Source of the DNA: JBGOTP01 sp041476545
Lineage (GTDB): Bacteria > Acidobacteriota > Vicinamibacteria > Vicinamibacterales > CAVVIG01
Length of the DNA: 11,728 bases
Direction: 5' to 3'
NCBI GenBank assembly: GCA_041476545.1
Contig: JBGOTP010000145.1
Span: 1-11,728 of the forward strand
The notes beneath the pieces were generated by a model, which had not been told where the DNA came from, made no database searches, and worked only from the letters and a program-made list of their open reading frames with translations. Both the position numbers and the translations under genes were made by a program. Below are positions 1 through 7,111 of this stretch, one piece after another; position 1 is the stretch's first letter; every line of letters begins with the position of its first letter.

Positions 1-170
1 ACCTCGACCGTGCGGTCCCTGGAGCCGTCGTCCACCACGACGAGTTCGAAGTCCGTGAACGTCTGCGCGAGCACACTGTCGATCGCCTCGCCGATATAGT
101 CCTCGCGGTTGTACGCCGTCATCAACACACTGACGACTGGCGCCTGGCGGTTGGCGTCCCCTGATCTCAC
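1..170 (-). CDS. Family 2 glycosyltransferase, N-terminal fragment (runs off window edge)
   Basis: Only the first 56 codons are present; the rest lies beyond the left edge. The visible protein has the N-terminal GT-A fold signature of GT2 enzymes: a first beta strand (PVVSVLMTAYN), a helix with EAIDSVLAQT, then the strand ending in VVVDDGSRDRT, whose aspartates belong to the nucleotide-sugar binding site. GT2 enzymes transfer a sugar from a nucleotide-activated donor, usually at the cytoplasmic membrane during glycan assembly. The start is GTG at 168-170, which overlaps the TGA of the upstream GT4 gene in a GTGA junction, so translational coupling is likely. The first ATG is inside the conserved strand and is too late to be the start. 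Family assignment is firm; the sugar, linkage and any C-terminal membrane segments cannot be judged. Confidence 0.88.
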   Translation of the reverse strand, partial: MRSGDANRQAPVVSVLMTAYNREDYIGEAIDSVLAQTFTDFELVVVDDGSRDRTVE

Positions 171-1339
171 GCCTTCGTCCACACTGATCGAATCGCGCGC
201 ACCACCGGATTCGGGATCCACGGTTGATCGAGGCGGCTGCCGTACTGCAGATGCACGCTCGCGGGGCGCGGCCGTTTCCACTCGCGCCAGTCGGCGAACA
301 GCCGCTCGTACGCCGCCGTGCAGATCGCCGCGTCGTACGTCGACGCCACCCGCTCCCGCACGCGGCGGCTGATGCCTTCGACTTGATCGCGATTGGCAGC
401 GAGCGACGCGATCGCCCCGACAAACGCCCCGATGTCGCCCGGCTCCGGGCGATAGCCGGTCAGTCCTGGTGCCACGACATCGGGAATGCCGCTGGCGAGA
501 TTGCTGACCACCGGCACGACGCCCGCAGCTCCCGCTTCGAGCAGCGCCACCGGAAGACCCTCGTTGCGACTGGGCATCACGATCACGTCGTGCAATGCAT
601 ACAGGCGCAGAACGTCCGCCATCGGCTGCATGCCGGTCCAGCGAATGTCCCGTCCCTGCCACGCGTCTTTCAGCGCCATCTCGTCCGGACCCGTGCCCTG
701 AATCGTCCATGTGACGTCGACACCGCGTGCGCGAAGCCCGGCGTCGATGGCCGGCAGATCGAACACGCCCTTGTCGCGGTGGAGCCGCCCGACATAGAGG
801 AGCCTCAACGGACCGGCGACCGGGCGCCTGACCGCGGCGGGAATGTCCACGCCGTACGGCAGGAGGAAAATGGTCGCGTGGCGATCCGGAAGCAGTTCAC
901 GCAATCGCTGGAACATTCGCTCGCTGTAGGTCACGAACGCATCGATTGTGCTGCTGTGCCGGAGGGCCAGATCGTAGTAGTAGTCGAAATCGCCGTGCGT
1001 GATCGCGACCACCGCCCGTCCTGTATCGTGGGCAGCCGTGAGCGCCAGCTCGATCCAGTCGTTGGCGACGATGACGCCGGGGCCCGAAAACACGCGCGCG
1101 AACCGGCGCAGAACCGAATGGATGTTTTCGGGAGGCAGCGAGTACGAAAAGCGGACATCGCGATCGGCCGACATGGGCTCGTCGCACCGCACGTCGGCAA
1201 CGGCTTCGTTCTCAGTGCGGATCGCGGCAGACGACAACCGGTCGTCGCGCCGATGCGCCAGTAGATTGCGCACGTAGTTGTCGACGCCGCCCATCTTGCC
1301 CGGCAGCACGTACGCCACTTCGTCGCGGGCCCGGATCAC
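167..1339 (-). CDS. GT4-family glycosyltransferase (GT-B fold)
   Basis: A 390-residue retaining-type glycosyltransferase of group 1/GT4, inferred to add a sugar to the lipid-linked glycan in the cytoplasm. Visible marks are the N-terminal glycine loop (GGVDNYV, about residues 17-23), the start of the C-terminal Rossmann domain (LLYVGRLHRDKG, about 180-191), and the EX7E donor-binding motif in RNEGLPVALLEAG, with glutamates at about 260 and 268. Length is normal for the family. I chose the GTG at 1337-1339 because it forms a GTGA overlap with the stop of the upstream epimerase gene, the same architecture as at this gene's own 3' end. An ATG 39 nt further upstream is possible but would add 13 low-complexity residues lying inside the epimerase gene. 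Donor and acceptor sugars are unknown. Confidence 0.92.
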   Translation of the reverse strand: MIRARDEVAYVLPGKMGGVDNYVRNLLAHRRDDRLSSAAIRTENEAVADVRCDEPMSADRDVRFSYSLPPENIHSVLRRFARVFSGPGVIVANDWIELALTAAHDTGRAVVAITHGDFDYYYDLALRHSSTIDAFVTYSERMFQRLRELLPDRHATIFLLPYGVDIPAAVRRPVAGPLRLLYVGRLHRDKGVFDLPAIDAGLRARGVDVTWTIQGTGPDEMALKDAWQGRDIRWTGMQPMADVLRLYALHDVIVMPSRNEGLPVALLEAGAAGVVPVVSNLASGIPDVVAPGLTGYRPEPGDIGAFVGAIASLAANRDQVEGISRRVRERVASTYDAAICTAAYERLFADWREWKRPRPASVHLQYGSRLDQPWIPNPVVRAIRSVWTKA

Positions 1340-2265
1340 TGGAGCACCGCCACCTTGCTCTCGGTCGCCATCAGCCACGCAATGGTGCGCTGCAATCCGC
1401 TGCGCAAGTCAACGGATGGCTCAAACCCGAGCGCGCGAATTTTCGAGATGTCCGCGAACCACCGGTGCGTGTCGCCCGGAAACGATCGACCGGTCGGGGC
1501 AATGCGGATGTCTGGATGACCCATCAATTCGGCAATCGTGCGCGTCAGATCCAGGAGGCGCACGGGGATGCCCGACGCCAGGTTGTATTCCTCACCAGGC
1601 TGTGCCTCAGTGGCGATCAGCTCGAGCCCGCGCACCGCATCGTCGATGTAGAGGTAGTCGCGAATCTGCGTGCCGTCGCCGAGAATCTGAATCTCCGACG
1701 GGTTCGCCTGCACTTTCCGAATGATGTCGTGAATCGCGAAACGGTACATCCCGGCGCCATAGACGCTGAAGAGGCGCGCGATGCGGACATCGAGGCCGTA
1801 ACTCCGATGGTAGGCGTGGCAATAGGCCTCGCCCCCGAGTTTTCCGGCTGCATAGGGAGAGGTGGGCCTCGGGAACGCGCGCTCGGACAGTGGGAGTTGA
1901 TTGCTCGCATCGAAAATCGACGCGGTCGACGGAAAAATCACACGGCACTTGGCCTGTCGCGCGGCCTCGAGCACCTCGAAAACACCGCGGAACGTGTTGT
2001 CGAAGTCCCGGCGGGGGCTGGCCACCGAGGCGGCCACGTCCGCGGACGCCGCGAGGTGGAAGATCGTCGTGTTCGAGTCGACCACGCGCGCGAGCGCGTC
2101 GGGCTGGGCAACGTCGACGGACATCGCCGGCTGCTCCGCGTCGGGGAACGGCTTGCGGTCCACCGCGAGCACCTGCCAGCCGGACGAACGGAGATGCGCG
2201 ACAAGGGCCTGGCCGATGAAGCCGCTCGCTCCGGTCACAACGGCCCGTCGATATTGTTCACGCAT
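1336..2265 (-). CDS. NAD-dependent sugar epimerase/dehydratase (extended SDR, GalE-like)
   Basis: A 309-residue extended short-chain dehydrogenase/reductase acting on a nucleotide sugar in the cytoplasm. The NAD-binding glycine motif TGASGFIG is at residues 11-18. The catalytic set follows: STAS at about 113-116, then YAAGK with Tyr138 and Lys142. RDYLYIDDAVRGLEL at about 202-216 is the usual conserved substrate-domain stretch. Such enzymes make a 4-epimer or a dehydrated nucleotide-sugar precursor; sequence alone does not separate UDP-glucose/GlcNAc epimerases from other activities, so I give no symbol. The ATG at 2263-2265 overlaps the preceding methyltransferase gene by 8 nt, and the stop overlaps the GT4 start. 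In this setting it probably supplies a donor for the two glycosyltransferases just downstream. Confidence 0.92.
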   Translation of the reverse strand: MREQYRRAVVTGASGFIGQALVAHLRSSGWQVLAVDRKPFPDAEQPAMSVDVAQPDALARVVDSNTTIFHLAASADVAASVASPRRDFDNTFRGVFEVLEAARQAKCRVIFPSTASIFDASNQLPLSERAFPRPTSPYAAGKLGGEAYCHAYHRSYGLDVRIARLFSVYGAGMYRFAIHDIIRKVQANPSEIQILGDGTQIRDYLYIDDAVRGLELIATEAQPGEEYNLASGIPVRLLDLTRTIAELMGHPDIRIAPTGRSFPGDTHRWFADISKIRALGFEPSVDLRSGLQRTIAWLMATESKVAVLQ

Positions 2266-3073
2266 GTCGAATCCCCACGCCTACCCCGAATCCGATCTCG
2301 TCGAACGTGAAGGTCGAAAAACCCGGTTTCGAGACGACGGTGTCGCGCCATACCTGACGCAACTCCGGATGAGACTGGTTCGACACATCGTCAAAGACAA
2401 GAGCGCCGCCAATCTTGAGCCGCGGCATGACGGTGATGAGGTCCGCGTGCGCGCCGGCGGCTGAGTGGTCGCCGTCAACCGTAATGACGTCGAAGAACAG
2501 ATCGGGGTGATGATCGAAGAATGGTGGGAGCACTCGGCTCGAGTCGCCGATGACAAACTCGATCGCCCCGGAGAACCCGAAGCGCTGAAGCTCGCCCTTG
2601 ACGAAGTCGGGGCCCGGATTTTCCATGCCGGCGTAATTCTCAATGAACATGTCGCAGGCCACGATGTGGCATGACGGCGCGCGCGACACCACCATCGCCA
2701 GACTTCGACCTCGCCGCACGCCAATCTCCAGATAGGTCGCCGGCCGCAGGGTTTCCGCGAGTCCGAGCAACACGGTGTTGATGTCCGCGTACTGCCATGC
2801 ATCCCCGTACTTGCCGAGGCCGGCAAGATAGAAGTTGCGGACAAAGGTGCGGTACGTGTCCTCGCCCAGGCGATCGAGGACGGTCAGCGCCTCGCGCACC
2901 ATTCGGCCGCCCCCAAGCCGCGGCGCCAGCGTCAGTGCGCCGCCGAGCGTCGGTTGGTACCATTGATTGCCCGGTTCGAGATAGGTGTTTTCGAGGGCCG
3001 GCGGCGCCTCGCGCAACGGGCGATGTCCGAGAATCCGCTTCGCGAACGTTCGGACTGTTTGAGGAGCGGTCAT
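2258..3073 (-). CDS. Class I SAM-dependent methyltransferase
   Basis: A 271-residue protein whose centre is a Rossmann-fold methyltransferase. Motif I (YLEIGVRRGRS) is at about 114-124, the next acidic strand end (VACD) at 138-141, and a VDGDHS motif at about 199-204, followed by LKIGGALVFDDV at about 219-230. The VDGDH signature is typical of the Methyltransf_24/cephalosporin-hydroxylase-like group found often in polysaccharide clusters. Residues 1-95 match nothing I recognise. The likely role is O- or N-methylation of a sugar in the glycan, or end-capping of the chain; this comes from context, not from a motif. Start: ATG at 3071-3073, overlapping the Wzt stop as ATGA. An upstream in-frame ATG would extend 99 nt into the ATPase gene and is unlikely. 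Confidence 0.85.
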   Translation of the reverse strand: MTAPQTVRTFAKRILGHRPLREAPPALENTYLEPGNQWYQPTLGGALTLAPRLGGGRMVREALTVLDRLGEDTYRTFVRNFYLAGLGKYGDAWQYADINTVLLGLAETLRPATYLEIGVRRGRSLAMVVSRAPSCHIVACDMFIENYAGMENPGPDFVKGELQRFGFSGAIEFVIGDSSRVLPPFFDHHPDLFFDVITVDGDHSAAGAHADLITVMPRLKIGGALVFDDVSNQSHPELRQVWRDTVVSKPGFSTFTFDEIGFGVGVGIRHA

Positions 3074-4380
3074 GAGATGGCCACCTCTGCGGCCGGCACC
3101 GCGGTTGTACAGATCCACTCTGCCTTGCGACAGACGATCTGGCGCGAAATGTTGAGCTCGTAGGGTCGCCACGGACGCTCGGGCGGCAACACTTCGAATT
3201 CGAGCGCGTCGGGCACCTCATCGACGTGCTCGAGGTACGGAATCCCAAGAAACAGGTTCATCCGATAGCGTCCCGGGAGAAACGTGGGCCCGGGGAGCCG
3301 GGCCGTAATTCGACACGCCGTGACCGAGGGCAATTCGACGCCATCGTCATCAACGTTCATGAGCGACACGAGCGGCTGCCCCTGTTCCGAGCAAATCACA
3401 AGCTCGGTGACGAGCCCGCGAAGACTGGCGCCGGACTTCGACGCGTTGGTGAGTTCGATGTCGAGTTCGAACGTCAGATCGTCCTCAGCCGGCCGGCCAG
3501 CGACGGCGTTTCCTGTCCCATCGACCAACCGCACGTCCTTGACGCGAGCCCATCCCGTTCCGGTACGTCCACGGCTGTTGAAACGGCCCACATCCACCAG
3601 CGACTGCTCAGCCGCGCGATACGTCGTGACCACGTCGGTGACGGATCCGCTGGCGATGAGGCGTCCTCGGTCGAGCAGCATCCCTTTCGTGCACAGACGC
3701 TGAATGGCCTCCATGTTGTGGCTGATGAAGAGCACCGTGCGCCCGCGCCTGGCGATGTCGTCCATCTTGCCGAGGCACTTCTTCTGGAACTGCACATCAC
3801 CCACTGCCAGCACCTCATCAACGACCAGGATTTCAGTCTCGAGGTGCGCGGCCACGGCGAAGGCGAGCCGCATGTACATGCCGCTCGAATAGAACTTCAC
3901 GGGCGTGTCAATGAACCGATCCACTTCCGCGAACGCGACGATCTCGTCGAACTTGCGGTCGATCTCCGCGCGCTTCATGCCAAGGATGGCGCCATTCAAG
4001 TACGTGTTCTCGCGGCCGGTCAGATCGGCATGGAACCCCGTGCCGACTTCGAGGAGCGAGCCCACCCGGCCGGTGATCTCGGCGAAGCCCGTCGTCGGTT
4101 CCATGATCTGGGACAGGATCTTCAACAGCGTGGACTTCCCCGCGCCGTTGCGGCCGATGATGCCGACGGTCTCACCGGGCTGGATGTCAAACGACAAGTC
4201 GTCGATCGCCCACAGGATCTCCTGGGACGCCTTGTCGGATCGGCCACCGCGAAGCCGTCCAAGAAGACGATTCGCCGCGCCGGCGATGGCCTCTCTGGCC
4301 GTGCCGTGCTGTCGCCGCCGCGCGCCGAGGCGATAGCGCTTTCCAAGGTGTTCGGCTCGAATGACTGGCTGGGACGACAT
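3070..4380 (-). CDS. wzt: Polysaccharide ABC exporter ATPase with C-terminal sugar-binding domain (Wzt-type)
   Basis: A 436-residue ATPase that energises export of an undecaprenyl-linked polysaccharide through the permease encoded immediately upstream. The nucleotide-binding domain spans about residues 5-255. It has Walker A GRNGAGKST (76-84), the signature YSSGMYMRLAF (about 164-174), the degenerate ABC signature typical of Wzt/KpsT proteins, Walker B ILVVDE (184-189) and the H-loop SHN (220-222). Residues about 270-400 form a beta-rich Wzt_C-like domain, including FLPGRYRMNLFLGIP. In the E. coli O8/O9a systems this domain reads the capped chain end before export. The start is ATG 4378-4380, sharing one base with the permease stop (TGATG); the longer in-frame extension is arginine-rich and lies inside the permease gene. 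A methyltransferase follows directly, which fits chain-end capping as the export signal (inference). Confidence 0.94.
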   Translation of the reverse strand: MSSQPVIRAEHLGKRYRLGARRRQHGTAREAIAGAANRLLGRLRGGRSDKASQEILWAIDDLSFDIQPGETVGIIGRNGAGKSTLLKILSQIMEPTTGFAEITGRVGSLLEVGTGFHADLTGRENTYLNGAILGMKRAEIDRKFDEIVAFAEVDRFIDTPVKFYSSGMYMRLAFAVAAHLETEILVVDEVLAVGDVQFQKKCLGKMDDIARRGRTVLFISHNMEAIQRLCTKGMLLDRGRLIASGSVTDVVTTYRAAEQSLVDVGRFNSRGRTGTGWARVKDVRLVDGTGNAVAGRPAEDDLTFELDIELTNASKSGASLRGLVTELVICSEQGQPLVSLMNVDDDGVELPSVTACRITARLPGPTFLPGRYRMNLFLGIPYLEHVDEVPDALEFEVLPPERPWRPYELNISRQIVCRKAEWICTTAVPAAEVAIS

Positions 4381-5225
4381 CAGATGCGATCGGCGAATGT
4401 GCCTTCGAGCCGGCGGAAGTAGGCGGCGCCGAGCAGCAGCGCCAGAATGACGACACCGGCGGACACCAGGGTCATCGCGCCCGGAGACGGCCCACCGATG
4501 AGTGCCCACCGGAACCCGTCAATCACCCCTGCCATGGGATTGAGCCCATACAGCAGACGCCACCGTGCCGGGACGAGCGACGAGGAATAGGGTACCGGCG
4601 AGGCGTACATCCACAGCTGAATCAGGAACGGAACGACGTACCGGACGTCGCGATACTGGACGTTGAAGGCGGACAACCAGATGCTCCCCGCGGCCGCCGT
4701 GAGAACGGACAGGAGAAGGAGCGCCGGAAGCCACAGGATGGCCACGCCCGGCACGATGCCGTACCAGAACATCAGGACGATCAGCACGAGAAACGCGATG
4801 CCGAAGTCGATGAGCGGCCCGAGAACGGAGGCCAGAGGCACGAGGAGCCGAGGAAAGTACACCTTGGAAATCACATGCTGGTTGGCCACGACCGACTGGC
4901 TCCCGGCCGACAGCGCCGTGGCAAAGTAGGTCCAGGGCACGAGCGCCGTCATCGAGAACACGGGATAAGGCTTGCCGTCCGATCCCAGTTTCGCCAGCTG
5001 GCCGAAGATAACGGTGAACACGACCATCGTCAGGACCGGCTGCAGGATCGCCCATCCCGCACCGAGTGCGGTCTGCTTGTACCGGATCTTGATGTCGCGC
5101 CAGACCATGAAGTACAGGAGCTCGCGGTAGGTCCAGATCTCCGAGAGGCGGTGAAGATTCCAGCCGTGCGATGGCTCGAGACGCCGTGTCGGCAACATCA
5201 CGTCCGGCTGGCTCGCTGTTCTCAT
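4380..5225 (-). CDS. wzm: Polysaccharide ABC-2 type exporter permease (Wzm-type)
   Basis: A 281-residue integral membrane protein that forms, as a dimer with the Wzt ATPase, the inner-membrane channel for a lipid-linked polysaccharide. The family features are visible: an N-terminal amphipathic stretch (about 30-50, with YFMVWRDIKIRYKQT) leading into about six hydrophobic segments, near residues 58-75, 92-112, 130-155, 160-185, 196-212 and 250-268. The re-entrant C-terminal signature YGLNPMAGVIDGFRWAL is at about 226-242. Length is normal for the ABC-2 family. The ATG at 5223-5225 lies 2 nt after the asnB stop; a longer reading would put 61 arginine-rich residues inside asnB and is rejected. 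No strong ribosome binding site precedes it, so translation probably depends on coupling to asnB. O-antigen and capsule permeases cannot be told apart here. Confidence 0.94.
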   Translation of the reverse strand: MRTASQPDVMLPTRRLEPSHGWNLHRLSEIWTYRELLYFMVWRDIKIRYKQTALGAGWAILQPVLTMVVFTVIFGQLAKLGSDGKPYPVFSMTALVPWTYFATALSAGSQSVVANQHVISKVYFPRLLVPLASVLGPLIDFGIAFLVLIVLMFWYGIVPGVAILWLPALLLLSVLTAAAGSIWLSAFNVQYRDVRYVVPFLIQLWMYASPVPYSSSLVPARWRLLYGLNPMAGVIDGFRWALIGGPSPGAMTLVSAGVVILALLLGAAYFRRLEGTFADRI

Positions 5226-5227
5226 GG

Positions 5228-7111
5228 TCAGCAAGCGCCCGTCAGGAAGTGTCCGAGGACGCCAAGCCCCCACGGCCTGCTCCAGTGAGCCGTCCCGGCC
5301 CGCCAGTGGCTCCAGACCGCATCTGCTGCGCCACGCGCGAGCCAGCCGTTCCCTTCGAGCTGGAGCATCCCGTCGCGCGCGACGGGTGCCAGAGCGCCGC
5401 CAAGCCATTTCTCAAAAGGCAGCGTGAACCCGTGCTTCGGCCGGCGCACGATGGAGTCGGGAAGCGGGCGCGCCAGCGTTTCGAACAGCAGCCGCTTCTG
5501 CTTCTGCAGCGCCGGATAGGATCCGAGCGTGGGCCAGACCGCGCCAAGCAGCTCATGGTCCACGAACGGGACGCGCACCTCGAGGCCATGCGCCATCGTC
5601 ATCACGTCCATGTCGCGCAGAAGCTGCGAACCCAGATACAGGCGACTCTCGAGGCGGGCAATCGACGCCGTGATGGATTCGTCACCAACGGACGCCAGCA
5701 GGTGTTCCTCTGCCGCGCCGAGCGCGTCGGCACTCTCGCGCATTGTGCCGGCATCGAGCAATGCAGGGCCGGCGAATGTCCGGATCTCGTCTGGCATGAG
5801 AAACCCGCGCTGCACGCGGTAGGCTTCGATCAGGCTCCCGTTGGTGCCGGCAAAGTGCCGCCATCGATGCCGGAGCCGATCCGGCACCAGGGCGTTTCCG
5901 AGCGCGGACACGCCCGGCCAGAAAGGACCGGCGATTCGCTTCGCCATCATGGCCCTGGGAAGGTTCGTGAACGAGGGGTAGCCGCCGAACATTTCATCGC
6001 CGCCCGCACCAGACAGCACGGCCTTGATTCCCGTGCCCGCCACGGCCTTGGCGACGTAGAAACTGTTGACCCCGTCAATCGTGGGTTGATCGAGATGCGC
6101 GAGCAGCCTGGGAAAATCGGCGGCAATCTGTGATCCGTCGACATTGAGTTCGTGGTGATCGGTGCCGAACGTGCGCGCAACGACCCGCGCGTGCGGGACC
6201 TCGGAGGTGACGTTGTCGTCAAAGCCGACCGTGAACGTCTGAAGGTTCGTGGCGCCTGAGGTGATGGCGGCCGAGACAATGGCGCCCGAGTCGATGCCAC
6301 CTGACAGGAACACGCCAACAGGCACGTCCGCCACCAGGTGCGCCGCGACGCTGTCGCGCACGGCGGCGCCAATCTGTTCTCGAAGGGCCCCCTCGGACTC
6401 TACTGGTGCGCCGGATTGATACGCGATACGCGTGTCCGCGAACTCGCCCTGTTCACCGGGTCCGTCACATCGCCAGCGCCGCCACGTTCCGGGGGCGAGC
6501 GCTTCGACGCCTCGCAGCCACGTCAGAGGGGATGGAATGCTCCCCCACGTCAGAAAGGCGAGCACACCGGACGGGGCCGGCCGGCCATCGGCCAGGCCCG
6601 ACGCCGTCAGCGCGGAAAGCTCGGAGGAAAAGGCGATCTGCCGCGAGTTCGTGGCGACGTACAGCGGTTTGATGCCGAAGCGGTCGCGCGCCAGCAGGAG
6701 CGAACGGTCGCGCGACGACCAGCACGCGATCGCAAACATGCCGCGCACCCGCGACAGCGAGGCTGGACCGTCGCGCATGATGAGTCTGAGCAGCACTTCC
6801 GTGTCGCTCGACGTTGAAAAACGCTCGCCACGCGATTCGAGATCGCGGCGAAGGTCGCGGTAGTTGTAGACCTCGCCGTTGAACAGCAATTGGTGGCTGC
6901 CGTCGGGCGAGGCCATCGGCTGCGCCCCTGCCGGGCCGGGGTCGATGATCGCGAGCCGCCGGTGCACCAACAGCACGCGCCCGTCCTGAGAAGACCAGCA
7001 CCCGTGGCCGTCCGGGCCGCGGTGCTCGAGCGCTGCATCCAGTCGCCCCGCGAGGGCGGCCAGATTCTCGATCGGCCCATCCGATCGCGCGGCGCCGGCA
7101 AAACCGCACAT
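5228..7111 (-). CDS. asnB: Asparagine synthase-like glutamine amidotransferase (AsnB family)
   Basis: A 627-residue two-domain enzyme. The N-terminal class II glutaminase domain begins with the catalytic Cys2 (MCGFAG) and holds EHRGPDGHG (about 29-37), the glutamine-binding FNGEVYNYRDL (77-87) and SSDTE (101-105). The C-terminal synthetase domain has the PP-loop LSGGIDSG (269-276) and LSGAGGDEMFGGY (366-378), followed by RVPFVDHELL (513-522). It should hydrolyse glutamine and pass ammonia to an ATP-activated carboxylate. E. coli AsnB is 554 residues; the longer form with DQPTIDGVNS (341-350) is common in exopolysaccharide clusters. Acting here as a sugar-carboxylate amidotransferase that makes a uronamide is an inference from context; ordinary asparagine synthesis cannot be excluded. 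The ATG shares one base with the OPX stop (TGATG), and the permease follows after 2 nt. Confidence 0.93.
   Translation of the reverse strand: MCGFAGAARSDGPIENLAALAGRLDAALEHRGPDGHGCWSSQDGRVLLVHRRLAIIDPGPAGAQPMASPDGSHQLLFNGEVYNYRDLRRDLESRGERFSTSSDTEVLLRLIMRDGPASLSRVRGMFAIACWSSRDRSLLLARDRFGIKPLYVATNSRQIAFSSELSALTASGLADGRPAPSGVLAFLTWGSIPSPLTWLRGVEALAPGTWRRWRCDGPGEQGEFADTRIAYQSGAPVESEGALREQIGAAVRDSVAAHLVADVPVGVFLSGGIDSGAIVSAAITSGATNLQTFTVGFDDNVTSEVPHARVVARTFGTDHHELNVDGSQIAADFPRLLAHLDQPTIDGVNSFYVAKAVAGTGIKAVLSGAGGDEMFGGYPSFTNLPRAMMAKRIAGPFWPGVSALGNALVPDRLRHRWRHFAGTNGSLIEAYRVQRGFLMPDEIRTFAGPALLDAGTMRESADALGAAEEHLLASVGDESITASIARLESRLYLGSQLLRDMDVMTMAHGLEVRVPFVDHELLGAVWPTLGSYPALQKQKRLLFETLARPLPDSIVRRPKHGFTLPFEKWLGGALAPVARDGMLQLEGNGWLARGAADAVWSHWRAGTAHWSRPWGLGVLGHFLTGAC

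Noticed and set aside
224..4422. Plus-strand open frames opposite the glycosyltransferase, epimerase and Wzt genes (for example 224-1264, 1465-2310 and 3226-4422)
   Set aside because: Each lies opposite a gene with clear family motifs, has no family motif of its own and shows the composition of a complementary-strand shadow.
4381..4509. N-terminal extension of the Wzt ATPase into the permease gene
   Set aside because: The 43 extra residues are an out-of-frame reading of the permease C-terminus; the TGATG junction at 4378-4382 gives a normal Wzt start.
5171..6133. Plus-strand open frame of 320 codons opposite asnB and the 5' end of wzm
   Set aside because: It is antisense to the conserved AsnB synthetase domain and has no recognisable motif or start context.
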